A DNA stretch of 64,000 nucleotides from Streptomyces sp. ICBB 8177 (GTDB lineage: Bacteria; Actinomycetota; Actinomycetes; Streptomycetales; Streptomycetaceae), in the NCBI RefSeq assembly GCF_003144095.1, contig NZ_NSKH01000024.1:389198-453197 (forward strand), given 5' to 3'. Made by a program: the position numbers and the translations under genes. Positions within the stretch are counted from its first letter, which is position 1. Each line of letters opens with the position of its first letter. The notes under the pieces were generated by a model. That model made no database searches. It was not told the DNA's origin and worked only from the letters and a program-made list of their open reading frames with translations. This document shows positions 16,063 through 25,645 of the stretch, one piece after another.

Positions 16063-16501
16063 ATTGGGTGCTGCCGTTCGATTCTGCCACACTTTCCGAG
16101 CCGTTCTTACTGGCCTTCGGAACCGGTGGGAGCGCCTCCCGACGTCCTGAAGACTAGCACGTCATCCGGGGTGGATTCACATCCGTTCCCGGGGGCAGGG
16201 CTTCCGGAGGGCGGGGGGCGGACCCGGCGACGCGGGACCTTGCGGGACACTGACAGGAGCCGCATCTACCATCCCTGTGAAGACAACGGCACCGCAGTAC
16301 GACGAACGACACCGCAGCACGACAAGCGGACGGGAAGGTTCCGTCCGACCCCCGTCGGGATCGCGGTGTGTGAGGGTCGACACTGTTGTAGTCGATGGCT
16401 GAGGGGAACCACCTGATTTCCCGTCGCGTGGATACGATCAGTAAGCAGTACGAAGCGAGAACCGCACCGTACGGAAGCGGAACCGAGGAAGGAGGTGCCC
16501 C
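16063..16501. other. Intergenic region upstream of fhaA
   Basis: 439 bp separating tRNA-Leu (minus) from fhaA (plus), so it should hold promoters for both. No credible gene is present. A TACGAT (16433-16438) is a possible -10 for the fhaA operon, but its -35 is poor. AAGGAGGTG immediately before 16502 is a near-perfect ribosome binding site for fhaA. Confidence 0.5.
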
Positions 16502-17365
16502 GTGGGAGTACTGAAGCGCTTCGAGCAGCGACTCGAAGGTCTCGTCAACGGCACCTTCGCCAAGGTGTTCAAGTCCGAGGTCCAGCCGGTCGAGATCGCG
16601 GGCGCGCTCCAGCGGGAGTGCGACAACAACGCGACGATCTGGAACCGCGACCGCACGGTCGTGCCCAACGACTTCATCGTCGAACTGAGCCCCTCCGACC
16701 ACGAGCGCCTGAGCCCCTACGCGACCCAGCTCGGCGACGAGCTGTCGGGCATGGTCGGGGACTACGCCAAGCAGCAGCGGTACACCTTCCTGGGCCCGAT
16801 CAAGGTGCACCTGGAGAAGGCCGACGACCTCGACACCGGGCTGTACCGGGTGCGCAGCCGCACGCTGGCGAGCAGCGAGTCGCAGCCGCACGCCGCCGAG
16901 GCCCGCCAGGCCCACGACGCCGGGCAGTACCCGCCGCCCGGCGGCCGTCCGCCCGGCCGTCAGCAGCGGCCCGGGGGCTACGGCTACCCCCCGCAGCCCG
17001 CCTCCCCGCCGCCCATGCCGGCCGGTCCGCCGCCCGGACGCGGCTCGGTGACCCGGCTGCCGGGCACCGGCGACCCGTCCTCCACCGCCCGGCGGTGGAT
17101 CGAGATCAACGGCAACCGCCACCAGATCTCCGGCTCGACCCTGGTGCTGGGCCGCAGCACCGAAGCGGACGTGCGGATCGACGACCCCGGGGTCTCCCGC
17201 AAGCACTGCGAGATCCGCGTCGGGTCGCCCTCGATGGTCCAGGACCTCGGCTCCACCAACGGCATCGTGGTGGACGGGCAGCACACCCAGCGCGCTACGC
17301 TCCGCGACGGCTCACGCATCGTCGTGGGCAGTACCACCATCGTGTACCGGCAAGCCGAAGGGTGA
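16502..17365 (+). CDS. fhaA: FhaA: DUF3662 and FHA domain protein
   Basis: 287 residues, GTG start with strong AAGGAGGTG. The N-terminal ~115 residues are DUF3662 (MGVLKRFEQRLEGLVNGTFA and KSEVQPVEIAGALQRECDNN). A Pro/Gly/Arg-rich linker follows, then a C-terminal FHA domain (about 195-285) with LVLGRSTEADVRIDDPGVSR and KHCE, holding the phosphothreonine-binding Arg, Ser and His. Actinobacterial FhaA reads phosphothreonines placed by PknB, for instance on the MurJ-like flippase partner, linking kinase signals to peptidoglycan synthesis. It is the first gene of the fhaA-fhaB-pstP-ftsW-pbpA-pknB cluster. Confidence 0.95.
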   Translation: MGVLKRFEQRLEGLVNGTFAKVFKSEVQPVEIAGALQRECDNNATIWNRDRTVVPNDFIVELSPSDHERLSPYATQLGDELSGMVGDYAKQQRYTFLGPIKVHLEKADDLDTGLYRVRSRTLASSESQPHAAEARQAHDAGQYPPPGGRPPGRQQRPGGYGYPPQPASPPPMPAGPPPGRGSVTRLPGTGDPSSTARRWIEINGNRHQISGSTLVLGRSTEADVRIDDPGVSRKHCEIRVGSPSMVQDLGSTNGIVVDGQHTQRATLRDGSRIVVGSTTIVYRQAEG

Positions 17366-17375
17366 AGCGGGGGCA

Positions 17376-17885
17376 ATGTCAGAGCTGACCCTGACGGTCA
17401 TGCGGTTGGGCTTTCTCGCCGTGCTGTGGCTGTTCGTCATCGTCGCGGTACAGGTCATCCGTAGTGATCTGTTCGGAACCAAGGTGACGCAGCGCGCCGC
17501 CCGGCGCGCGGAGAGCGGCCAGCGTCCGCCGCAGCAGCGCCAGCAGGCCGCGCCCGCCCCGCAGCGCCAGCAGAACCGCCAGCGCCGGGGGGCGCCGACC
17601 AAGCTCGTCGTCACCGAGGGTTCGCTGACGGGTACGACCGTCGCACTCCAGGGCCAGACCATCACCCTCGGCCGGGCGCACGATTCGACCATCGTGCTCG
17701 ACGACGACTACGCGTCGTCGAGGCATGCCAGGATCTATCCGGACCGCGACGGTCAGTGGATCGTCGAGGACCTCGGATCCACCAACGGCACCTACCTGGA
17801 CCGCGCGCGGCTCACCACACCGACGCCCATTCCGCTCGGTGCCCCGATCCGCATCGGCAAGACCGTCATCGAGCTGCGGAAGTAG
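17376..17885 (+). CDS. fhaB: FhaB (FipA-like): membrane-anchored FHA protein
   Basis: 169 residues. One N-terminal membrane helix (about 8-27, RLGFLAVLWLFVIVAVQVIR), a Gln/Arg/Pro-rich linker, then an FHA domain (ITLGRAHDSTIVLDDDYASS, RHARI and STNGTYLD). FhaB/FipA binds phosphorylated division or wall proteins near the membrane in mycobacteria and Streptomyces. It starts 10 bp after fhaA and belongs to the same operon. Confidence 0.94.
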   Translation: MSELTLTVMRLGFLAVLWLFVIVAVQVIRSDLFGTKVTQRAARRAESGQRPPQQRQQAAPAPQRQQNRQRRGAPTKLVVTEGSLTGTTVALQGQTITLGRAHDSTIVLDDDYASSRHARIYPDRDGQWIVEDLGSTNGTYLDRARLTTPTPIPLGAPIRIGKTVIELRK

Positions 17886-17936
17886 TCGCACTATGAGCCA
17901 GCGGAGCGAGCGAGCGCGACCGAGAGGGTGGGCAGC

Positions 17937-19568
17937 GTGCGGATGTACCCCGAGCCGACGGGCGAGGTGCGCATGAGTCTGTCCCTGCGCTTCGCCGCCG
18001 GGTCCCACGTGGGCATGATCCGTGAGCACAACGAGGACTCCGGCTACGCCGGCCCGCGGCTGCTCGCGATCGCCGACGGCATGGGCGGCCAGGCGGCCGG
18101 CGAGGTCGCCAGCTCCGAGGTCATCTCCACCCTGGTCACGCTCGACGACGACGTGCCCGGCTCCGACGTGCTCACCTCCCTCGGCGAGGCCGTGCAGCGC
18201 GCCAACGACCAGCTGCGCGACATGGTCGAGGAGGACCCGCAGCTGGAGGGCATGGGCTGCACGCTCACCGCGATGCTGTGGACCGGGCAGCGGCTCGGCA
18301 TGGTGCACATCGGCGACTCCCGCGGCTACCTGCTGCGCGACGGCGTGCTGACGCAGATCACCCAGGACCACACCTGGGTCCAGCGGCTGGTGGACGAGGG
18401 CCGGATCACCGAGGAGGAGGCCGGCACCCACCCGCAGCGCTCCCTGCTGATGCGCGCGCTGGACGGCCGCGGCCAGGTCGAACCCGACCTGTCGATCCGC
18501 GAGGTCCGGGTCGGCGACCGCTACCTGATCTGCTCCGACGGCCTGTCCGGCGTGGTCAGCCACCAGACCCTCGAAGAGACGCTCGCCAGCTACCAGGGCC
18601 CGTACGAGACGGTGCAGGAGCTGATCCAGCTCGCGCTGCGCGGCGGCGGCCCGGACAACATCACCTGCATCGTGGCCGACGTCCTGGACGCCGAGGACGG
18701 CGACACCCTGGCGGGCCAGCTCAACGAGAACCCGGTGGTGGTCGGCGCCGTCGCGGAGAACCCGCACGGCCTGGCCGACCCCCGCCACCTCCAGACCCCC
18801 GCGGGCCGCGCCGCCGGCCTCGGCCGCGGCACGCCCCAGCAGCCGCAGGCACCGCAGGGCGCGTTCGGCCCGCCGGAGGGCGAGCAGGAGCCGCAGGCCC
18901 CGCTGGGCAGCTTCGGCCCGTACGACGAGAGCGCCGCCTCGGAGGGCCACGCGAAGCCCAAGCGCAAGCGCAAGTGGCCCAAGCGCACCGCGATCGCGAT
19001 CGCGGTGCTCGCGGTCATCGGCGGCGGGCTGTACGGCGGCTACCGCTGGACCCAGACCCAGTACTACGTGGGCGCCAACGGCGACCACGTAGCCGTCTAC
19101 CAGGGCATCAACCAGAGCCTGCTGGGCCTGAGCCTGTCCAAGGTGCACACCGACCACCCGGAGATCGAACTCAAGTACCTGCCGACCTACCAGCGCAGCC
19201 AGGTGCAGAGCACCATGGGCGTCACCAGCCTCGCCCAGGCGAACGCGGAGGCCGGCGACCTCGGCAAGCAGGCCACCGTCTGCCGCATCGTCGCCGAGAG
19301 CAAGCAGAAGACCCCTGCCCCCGGTGGCAAGCCCAGCGGGAAGACCAGCGGCACGACCGGGACCAAGGACGGCGCCGGCGCCGCGACCGGCGGCCAGGCC
19401 ACCCCCGGCGGGTCCACCATCGGCACCGACGCGGCCGTCAACACCTCGGGCCACGGCACGCCCGGCACCACCTCCCCGTCCACCAAGCCGAGCCCGAGCC
19501 CGTCGGCGCCGGCACTCTCCGCCGACGAGCAGAAGCTGGCGCAGCAGTGCGGCACCGGCCAGCAATAG
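17937..19568 (+). CDS. pstP: PP2C-type Ser/Thr protein phosphatase PstP
   Basis: About 543 residues. The N-terminal ~240 residues are a PP2C domain with the metal ligands in EDSGYAG, ADGMGGQAAGE, IGDSRGYLLRDG, CSDGLSG and GGPDNITC. A Pro/Gln-rich juxtamembrane stretch, one membrane helix (about 349-371) and an extracytoplasmic domain ending in a Ser/Thr/Pro tail follow. PstP removes phosphates placed by PknB and other kinases. GTG 17937 has GAGAGGG upstream; GTG 17928 and ATG 17973 are alternatives. Confidence 0.93.
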   Translation: MRMYPEPTGEVRMSLSLRFAAGSHVGMIREHNEDSGYAGPRLLAIADGMGGQAAGEVASSEVISTLVTLDDDVPGSDVLTSLGEAVQRANDQLRDMVEEDPQLEGMGCTLTAMLWTGQRLGMVHIGDSRGYLLRDGVLTQITQDHTWVQRLVDEGRITEEEAGTHPQRSLLMRALDGRGQVEPDLSIREVRVGDRYLICSDGLSGVVSHQTLEETLASYQGPYETVQELIQLALRGGGPDNITCIVADVLDAEDGDTLAGQLNENPVVVGAVAENPHGLADPRHLQTPAGRAAGLGRGTPQQPQAPQGAFGPPEGEQEPQAPLGSFGPYDESAASEGHAKPKRKRKWPKRTAIAIAVLAVIGGGLYGGYRWTQTQYYVGANGDHVAVYQGINQSLLGLSLSKVHTDHPEIELKYLPTYQRSQVQSTMGVTSLAQANAEAGDLGKQATVCRIVAESKQKTPAPGGKPSGKTSGTTGTKDGAGAATGGQATPGGSTIGTDAAVNTSGHGTPGTTSPSTKPSPSPSAPALSADEQKLAQQCGTGQQ

Positions 19569-19590
19569 CACCAGGAGGGGGCGGCCCGCA

Positions 19591-20991
19591 GTGAGCAGCG
19601 TCAGCAACACCACCACCATCAGCTCGGTCGGGGCACCGAACCGGCGCAACACCGAGCTGGTGATGCTCCTGTTCGCCGTCGCGATCCCGGTGCTCGCCTA
19701 CGCCAACGTCGGCCTGGCCAAGAACGGCTCGATCCCCGCCGGAATGCTCGGCTACGGACTCGGCCTCGGCCTGATCGCGGGCGTCGCGCACGTGATGGTG
19801 CGCAAGTTCGCGCCGTACGCCGACCCGTTGATGCTGCCGATCGCGACGCTGCTCAACGGGCTCGGGCTGGTGCTGATCTACCGGCTCGACCTGGAGCCGT
19901 CGATCACCACCAAGGCGCTCGGCGGGCCGCGCGCGCCGGGGCAGCTGATGTGGTCGGCGCTGGCGGTCGCGCTGTTCGTGGCGGTGCTGGTGTTCCTCAA
20001 GGACCACCGCATCCTCCAGCGCTACACCTACATCTCCGGGGTGGCCGCGCTGCTGCTGCTGGTCGCGCCGATGTTCTTCCCCGCGGTCAACGGCTCGAAG
20101 CTGTGGATCATCATCCCGGGCCTCGGCTCCATCCAGCCCGGTGAGTTCGCCAAGATCATCCTGGCGATCTTCTTCTCCGGTTATCTGATGGTCAAGCGTG
20201 ACGCCCTCGCGCTGGCCAGCCGCCGCTTCATGGGCCTGTACCTGCCGCGCGGCCGCGACCTCGGCCCGATCCTGGTGATCTGGGCGCTGAGCATGATGAT
20301 CCTGGTCGTCGAGACCGACCTGGGCTCCACGCTGCTGTACTTCGGCCTGTTCGTGGTGATGCTCTACGTCGCCACCGAGCGCACCAGCTGGATCGTCTTC
20401 GGCCTGCTGCTGGCGGCGGGCGGCGCGACCGTGGTCGGCATGACCTCGCCGCACGTGAAGGTCCGCGTCGACCAGTGGCTCAACCCCTTCGCCGGCATCG
20501 CCCAGCACGGCGCCACCGAGGCGGCCCAGGTGATGTGGTCGTTCGGTTCCGGCGGCGTGCTCGGCTCGGGCCTCGGCCAGGGCTACTCGCGCCTGATCGG
20601 CGGCATCGGCGTGAAGTCCGACTACATCCTCGCCACCGTCGGCGAGGAACTGGGCCTGTGCGGCCTGATGGCGATCCTGCTGCTGTACGGGCTGCTGGTG
20701 GAACGCGGTGTGCGCACCGCGCTGGCCGCCCGCGACCCGTTCGGCAAGCTGCTGGCGATCGGGCTGTCCAGCGCGATGGCCCTCCAGGTCTTCGTCGTCG
20801 CGGGCGGTGTGACCGGCCTGATCCCGCTGACCGGTATGACCATGCCGTTCCTCGCCCAGGGCGGCTCCTCCGTGGTCGCCAACTGGGCGCTGGTCGCGAT
20901 CCTGCTGCGGATCAGCGACACCGCGCGCCGCCCGGCGCCCGCGCCCGCCTCGTCCCCCGACGCCGAGCCGACCCAGGTGGTCCGCCTGTGA
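19591..20991 (+). CDS. ftsW: SEDS family peptidoglycan glycosyltransferase (FtsW/RodA/SpoVE)
   Basis: 466 residues, GTG start preceded by AGGAGGGGG. About ten membrane helices. Typical SEDS segments are PGLGSIQPGEFAKIILAIFF, DLGSTLLYFGLFVVMLY (the catalytic-region Asp), GYSRLIGGIGVKSDYILAT and PFLAQGGSSVVANW. SEDS proteins polymerise lipid II as partners of a class B PBP, here the overlapping pbpA. Whether it acts in division or in sporulation/tip growth cannot be decided from sequence; the cluster corresponds to the non-essential FtsW-like copy beside pknB. The gene ends in GTGA shared with pbpA. Confidence 0.92.
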   Translation: MSSVSNTTTISSVGAPNRRNTELVMLLFAVAIPVLAYANVGLAKNGSIPAGMLGYGLGLGLIAGVAHVMVRKFAPYADPLMLPIATLLNGLGLVLIYRLDLEPSITTKALGGPRAPGQLMWSALAVALFVAVLVFLKDHRILQRYTYISGVAALLLLVAPMFFPAVNGSKLWIIIPGLGSIQPGEFAKIILAIFFSGYLMVKRDALALASRRFMGLYLPRGRDLGPILVIWALSMMILVVETDLGSTLLYFGLFVVMLYVATERTSWIVFGLLLAAGGATVVGMTSPHVKVRVDQWLNPFAGIAQHGATEAAQVMWSFGSGGVLGSGLGQGYSRLIGGIGVKSDYILATVGEELGLCGLMAILLLYGLLVERGVRTALAARDPFGKLLAIGLSSAMALQVFVVAGGVTGLIPLTGMTMPFLAQGGSSVVANWALVAILLRISDTARRPAPAPASSPDAEPTQVVRL

Positions 20992-22445
20992 ACAAGCCCC
21001 TGCGCCGAGTCGCCATATTCTGCGGCCTGCTGATCTTCGCCCTGCTGCTGCGCGACAACTGGATCCAGTTCGTCGAGGCCGACTCGCTCAAGAACGACAC
21101 GCACAACCGCCGGGTCCAGATCGAGGAGTACGCCAAGCCACGCGGCGACATCATCGTGGACGGCAAGGCGATAACCGGCCACACCACCACCTCGGGCAGC
21201 GACTTCAAGTACAAGCGCACCTACACCGACGGCCCCATGTGGGCGCCCGTGACCGGGTTCGCCTCGCAGGCCTTCGGCACCACGATGCTGGAGGGCGTCG
21301 AGGACAAGATCCTCACCGGCGACGACGACCGGTTGTTCTTCAACCGGACCATCGACATGCTCACCGGCAAGCAGCAGCAGGGCGGTGACGTGGTCACCAC
21401 GCTCAACGCCAAGGCGCAGGCCGCCGCGTTCAACGGGCTGGGGAACAAGAAGGGCGCGGTCGCCGCGATCAATCCGCAGACCGGCGCGATCCTGGCGCTG
21501 GCCAGCACCCCGTCGTACGACCCGTCGAGCATCGCGGGCAACTCGACCCAGGACTCCAAGAACTGGTCGAAACTGGTCAACGACCCCGACCAGCCGATGC
21601 TCAACCGGGCGCTGCGGCAGACCTACCCGCCCGGCTCCACGTTCAAGATCGTGACCGCGGCGGCGGCCCTGGACAACGGCCTGTACAGCGACGTCAACGC
21701 CCCCACCGACTCTCCGCTGCCGTACACCCTGCCCGGCACCAGCACCGTGCTGAACAACGAGGGCAACATCCCCTGCAAGAACGCCTCGTTGATGACGGCG
21801 TTGCAGTACTCCTGCAACACCGTCTTCGGCAAGATCGGCGCGGACCTGGGGCAGAGCAAGATGCTGGCCGAGGCGAAGAAGTTCGGCTTCGACTCGACCA
21901 CCGACACCCCGGTGCGCACGGTGGCCAGCAACTTCGACAGCAAGCCGATGTACCCGTCGCAGACCGCGCTGTCCTCCATCGGCCAGTTCGACACCGCGGC
22001 CACCCCGCTGCAGATGGCGATGGTCGCCGGCGCGGTCGCCGACGACGGCAAGCTGATGCAGCCGTACATGGTCGACCAGCTGCGGGCGCCCAACCTGAGC
22101 GTCGTCGACCAGACCAGCCCGAAGCAGATGAGCCAGGCGATGTCGCCCGAGACCGCGCAGAAGCTCCAGCAGATGATGGAGAACGTGGTCGACAAGGGCA
22201 CCGGCACCATGGCGCAGATCCCCGGCGTCACGGTCGGCGGCAAGACCGGTACCGCGCAGCACGGCGTCGCCAACAGCGCGCTGCCGTACGCGTGGTTCAT
22301 CAGCTACGCCAAGACCGACCAGGGCTCCCCGGTCGCGGTCGCGGTCGTCGTGGAGGACGGAAACGCCAACCGCGACGACATCTCCGGCGGCGGCCTGGCC
22401 GCCCCGATCGCCAAGTCCGTCATGGAGGCCGTCCTGAACAAGTGA
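20988..22445 (+). CDS. pbpA: Class B penicillin-binding protein PbpA
   Basis: 485 residues from the GTG overlapping the ftsW stop. One N-terminal membrane helix (about 7-20), a PBP dimerisation region, then a transpeptidase domain with the three active-site motifs: STFK (Ser217 nucleophile, Lys220), SCN (275-277) and KTG (419-421). It cross-links peptidoglycan made by the SEDS partner. The translational overlap ensures equal synthesis of the pair. An 18-bp perfect palindrome covers its stop codon (22440-22457). Confidence 0.94.
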   Translation: MNKPLRRVAIFCGLLIFALLLRDNWIQFVEADSLKNDTHNRRVQIEEYAKPRGDIIVDGKAITGHTTTSGSDFKYKRTYTDGPMWAPVTGFASQAFGTTMLEGVEDKILTGDDDRLFFNRTIDMLTGKQQQGGDVVTTLNAKAQAAAFNGLGNKKGAVAAINPQTGAILALASTPSYDPSSIAGNSTQDSKNWSKLVNDPDQPMLNRALRQTYPPGSTFKIVTAAAALDNGLYSDVNAPTDSPLPYTLPGTSTVLNNEGNIPCKNASLMTALQYSCNTVFGKIGADLGQSKMLAEAKKFGFDSTTDTPVRTVASNFDSKPMYPSQTALSSIGQFDTAATPLQMAMVAGAVADDGKLMQPYMVDQLRAPNLSVVDQTSPKQMSQAMSPETAQKLQQMMENVVDKGTGTMAQIPGVTVGGKTGTAQHGVANSALPYAWFISYAKTDQGSPVAVAVVVEDGNANRDDISGGGLAAPIAKSVMEAVLNK

Positions 22446-22457
22446 CCCGGGTCACTT
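22440..22457. repeat. Perfect 18-bp palindrome over the pbpA stop codon
   Basis: AAGTGACCC followed by its exact complement GGGTCACTT, including the TGA stop of pbpA. It has no loop, so it makes a poor hairpin terminator and looks more like a binding site for a dimeric protein. It lies 232 bp before pknB. Confidence 0.5.
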
Positions 22458-22688
22458 GGGTTCCGCGCGGGCCGGGCAAACCGGCCGGCCGGAAGTGAAT
22501 CCGCTCACGTCCGACTTCTACGAAGCGTCCGTTTTCGCACGTCACGGTACCGGTCGCGTATCAGCTCGCGGTGAGAGCCCGGATCGTCTTGAGGCGGCCG
22601 GTACGGTATGGCCGAGCGCGGTGTGCGTCATGGACGCGGCACCGGACCCGACGGGAACCTCCGGAAAAGGGAGAGGCTGGAACTGACT

Positions 22689-24683
22689 ATGGAAGAGCCG
22701 CGTCGCCTCGGCGGCCGGTACGAGCTGGGCTCGGTGCTCGGTCGCGGCGGCATGGCCGAGGTCTACCTCGCCCATGACAGCCGTCTCGGCCGCACCGTCG
22801 CTGTGAAGACGCTGCGGGCGGACCTCGCTCGTGACCCGTCGTTCCAGGCCCGGTTCCGCCGGGAGGCCCAGTCGGCCGCCTCGCTCAACCATCCCGCGAT
22901 CGTCGCGGTCTACGACACCGGCGAGGACTACGTCGACGGTGTCTCGATCCCGTACATCGTCATGGAGTACGTGGACGGCTCCACGCTGCGTGAGCTGCTG
23001 CACTCCGGGCGCAAGCTGCTGCCCGAGCGCTCGCTGGAGATGACCGTCGGCATCCTCCAGGCGCTGGAGTACTCGCACCGCAACGGCATCGTCCACCGCG
23101 ACATCAAGCCAGCGAACGTGATGCTCACGCGCACCGGCCAGGTCAAGGTCATGGACTTCGGCATCGCCCGCGCGATGGGCGACTCCGGCATGACCATGAC
23201 GCAGACCGCGGCGGTCATCGGCACCGCGCAGTACCTCTCGCCCGAGCAGGCCAAGGGCGAGACCGTCGACGCGCGCTCCGACCTGTACTCCACCGGCTGC
23301 CTGCTGTACGAACTGCTGACCGTACGACCGCCGTTCGTCGGCGACTCGCCGGTCGCGGTGGCCTACCAGCACGTCCGCGAGGACCCGCAGCCGCCCAGCG
23401 TCTACGACCCCGAGGTCACGCCCGAGATGGACGCGATCGTCCTGAAGGCGCTGACCAAGGACCCCGACTACCGCTACCAGAGCGCCGACGAGATGCGCGC
23501 CGACATCGAGGCCTACCTCGACGGCCAGCCGGTCGGCGCCACCGCCGCGATGGGCGCGGTCGGCTACGGCTACGCGGGCGGCGGGTACGGCGACGGCGCC
23601 GCGACCACCGCGCTGCCCGCGCAGGACGGCGGCCCGAAGACATCGATGCTGCCGCCGATGCGCGACGACGACGGGGGCTACGGCTACGACGAGGACCGGC
23701 AGGGCAGGCGGCGCCAGCAGAAGAAGAGCCACACCTCGACGGTGCTGCTGGTGGTCGCCGCGGTGCTGGTGCTGATCGGCGCGATCTTCATCGGCAAGTC
23801 GCTGTTCTCCGGCTCCGGCAACGACGGCATCAGCGCGCCCAACCTCACCGGCGAGACGATGGCCCAGGCCAGGACGTCGGTGTCCAACGTGGGCCTGAAG
23901 GTGGCCGAGGGCGGCACCGACTACTGCGACCAGGACAAGGGCAAGATCTGCTCGCAGAACCCGTCGCCGAACTCCTCGGTCTCCAAGGGCACGACGATCA
24001 CGGTGACCGTCTCCAAGGGCGCCAAGCCGATCGCGGTCCCCGACGAGTCGGGCCAGAACGTCGACACGGCGAAGCAGGACCTCCAGTCCAAGGGCTTCAC
24101 CAACGTCGTCACCAAGGCGGACGACGGCAACTCGGGCAAGCCCGCCAACACCGTGGTCTCCCAGGACCCGGCGGCAGGCACCGAGGTCTCCAAGGACGCC
24201 AAGATCACGCTGACCTACGCGGCCACGCCGCAGCAGCAGACGGTGCCCAACGTGGTCGGCAACCAGTTCGACGCGGCCAAGCAGCAGCTGACCAGCCTGG
24301 GCTTCCAGGTCGTCGAGTCCGACGCGCAGTCCAACCAGCCGTCCGGCCAGGTCATCGCGCAGTCCCCGGGCGCCAACTCCCAGGCGAACGAGGGCGCGAC
24401 GATCACCCTGACGGTCTCCAAGGGCGGCCAGCAGAGCACCCTGCCCAGCGACATCGTGGGCAAGAAGCTCAGCGACGTCCAGTCGGAGCTGTCCGGGCTC
24501 AACCTCAGCATCCAGACCTCCGGCCCGAACGACGGCAACGCCATCGTCGTCGGCAGCAACCCGCAGCCGGGCAGCCAGGTCACCCAGGGCCAGACCGTCA
24601 CCCTGCAGACCATGGACAACCCGGCCGGCGGGAACGGCAACGGTGGTGGTGACGGGGGTTTCATCGGGGGCGGCATAGGGTGA
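22689..24683 (+). CDS. pknB: PASTA-domain Ser/Thr protein kinase PknB
   Basis: 664 residues. The kinase domain (about 10-275) has every key element: GRGGMAEVY loop, VAVK lysine, HRDIKPANV, DFGIA and SPEQ, with an activation loop rich in Thr (MTMTQTAAVIGT). A cytoplasmic linker, one membrane helix (about 350-373) and four extracytoplasmic PASTA repeats (378-664) follow; these sense muropeptides or lipid II. It phosphorylates wall-synthesis and division proteins read by FhaA/FhaB and reset by PstP. The ATG at 22689 is chosen because the conserved sequence begins there; the in-frame ATG at 22608 would add 27 residues of unlike composition. Confidence 0.95.
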   Translation: MEEPRRLGGRYELGSVLGRGGMAEVYLAHDSRLGRTVAVKTLRADLARDPSFQARFRREAQSAASLNHPAIVAVYDTGEDYVDGVSIPYIVMEYVDGSTLRELLHSGRKLLPERSLEMTVGILQALEYSHRNGIVHRDIKPANVMLTRTGQVKVMDFGIARAMGDSGMTMTQTAAVIGTAQYLSPEQAKGETVDARSDLYSTGCLLYELLTVRPPFVGDSPVAVAYQHVREDPQPPSVYDPEVTPEMDAIVLKALTKDPDYRYQSADEMRADIEAYLDGQPVGATAAMGAVGYGYAGGGYGDGAATTALPAQDGGPKTSMLPPMRDDDGGYGYDEDRQGRRRQQKKSHTSTVLLVVAAVLVLIGAIFIGKSLFSGSGNDGISAPNLTGETMAQARTSVSNVGLKVAEGGTDYCDQDKGKICSQNPSPNSSVSKGTTITVTVSKGAKPIAVPDESGQNVDTAKQDLQSKGFTNVVTKADDGNSGKPANTVVSQDPAAGTEVSKDAKITLTYAATPQQQTVPNVVGNQFDAAKQQLTSLGFQVVESDAQSNQPSGQVIAQSPGANSQANEGATITLTVSKGGQQSTLPSDIVGKKLSDVQSELSGLNLSIQTSGPNDGNAIVVGSNPQPGSQVTQGQTVTLQTMDNPAGGNGNGGGDGGFIGGGIG

Positions 24684-24748
24684 CCGGCTGAGCTGAGGCC
24701 CGGTCCACCTGTGCCGCCGGAATCCGCACCGGCACCGCGGCACACCGG

Positions 24749-24791
24749 AAGGGGCCGCCGACGGGAGTCCTCCTCCCGCCGGCGGCCCCTT
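24749..24791. terminator. Bidirectional terminator between pknB and sortase
   Basis: 19-bp arms (24749-24767 and 24773-24791) with a single A-C mismatch and loop TCCTC, placed between two convergent genes. Confidence 0.85.
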
Positions 24792-24842
24792 CGCCGTACG
24801 TGCCGCTGTCAGCTCCGCAGGGCTGCTCAGCTGCGCAACTGC

Positions 24843-25613
24843 TCAGCGCAGTTCGGCAGGCGGGGTGCGCTTGGCGTCGACCTTCTCGGTGCGTACCAGC
24901 TTGCCCCAGACCACGTACCGGTACAGCGAGGTGTAGACCGGCGTGCAGGTGGTCAGCGTGATGTAGCGGCCCGGCGTGGTCACGCCGGACTCCTTGGGGA
25001 CCTGGTCGATCACGTGGACGTCGTACTTCGAGGTCTGCGGCAGGATCGCGTACACCTTGTAGACGAACCAGGTGTCCCGGTCCTCGAAGACGATCGGGTC
25101 GCCCTTCTTGATCTTGTCGATGTTGTGGAACTTGGCGCCGTGCCCGTCCCGGTGCGCGGCGACCGCGAAGTTGCCGGTCCTGTCCCACGGCATCGCGGCC
25201 TTCGCCGGATCCGTGTAGTACCCGGCGACGCCCTCGTTGAGCACCGGGACCGAGGTTCCCTTCTTGACCAGCACCTCGTAGCCCTTGCCCATCGCGGGCA
25301 CGTGCAGGAAGCCGATGCCGTCCCCGGTGTCGAGCGGTCCCGGCCTGCCGTCGGGCTGCTTGGCCCAGCTCTGCCGCACCTTGGCGGCCTCGTGCTGCTC
25401 CTGGCGGTCGGCGACGACGTTCGTCCACCACAGCGAGTAGACGACGAAGAGAGCGAGGACCAGGCCGATGGTGATCAGGACCTCGCCGAAGACGCTTATC
25501 GCGAAGCCGATCCTGCCGCGTGTCCGGGCGCGGGGCGGTCGCACCGCGGTCCCTGCCCCGGAACCCTCGTCCCTGGCGTCCTCGGTGCCCTTGTCGTGCT
25601 CGGTGGTCGCCAC
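24843..25613 (-). CDS. srtE: Class E sortase (1)
   Basis: 256 residues, GTG start with GAGGTGA upstream. The cytoplasmic N-terminus is charged, followed by one membrane helix (about 40-62, VLITIGLVLALFVVYSLWW) and a sortase domain with TLTTC (catalytic Cys223) and the downstream RYVVWG arginine. The catalytic His lies in AAHRDGHG. Class E sortases attach LAXTG-type proteins, in Streptomyces long chaplins, to peptidoglycan. A second sortase follows directly upstream in the same direction, so the pair resembles SrtE1/SrtE2; no substrate gene is in the window. Confidence 0.93.
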   Translation of the reverse strand: MATTEHDKGTEDARDEGSGAGTAVRPPRARTRGRIGFAISVFGEVLITIGLVLALFVVYSLWWTNVVADRQEQHEAAKVRQSWAKQPDGRPGPLDTGDGIGFLHVPAMGKGYEVLVKKGTSVPVLNEGVAGYYTDPAKAAMPWDRTGNFAVAAHRDGHGAKFHNIDKIKKGDPIVFEDRDTWFVYKVYAILPQTSKYDVHVIDQVPKESGVTTPGRYITLTTCTPVYTSLYRYVVWGKLVRTEKVDAKRTPPAELR

Positions 25614-25645
25614 CGGTCACCTCGTTCTGTTGTTGTCCTGCGTGC

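Noticed and set aside
17379-19652. Minus-strand frame of 757 codons opposite fhaB and pstP
   Set aside because: Shadow frame; the plus-strand FHA and PP2C motifs decide.
22542-24743. Minus-strand frame of 733 codons opposite pknB
   Set aside because: Shadow of pknB, whose kinase and PASTA motifs are unambiguous.
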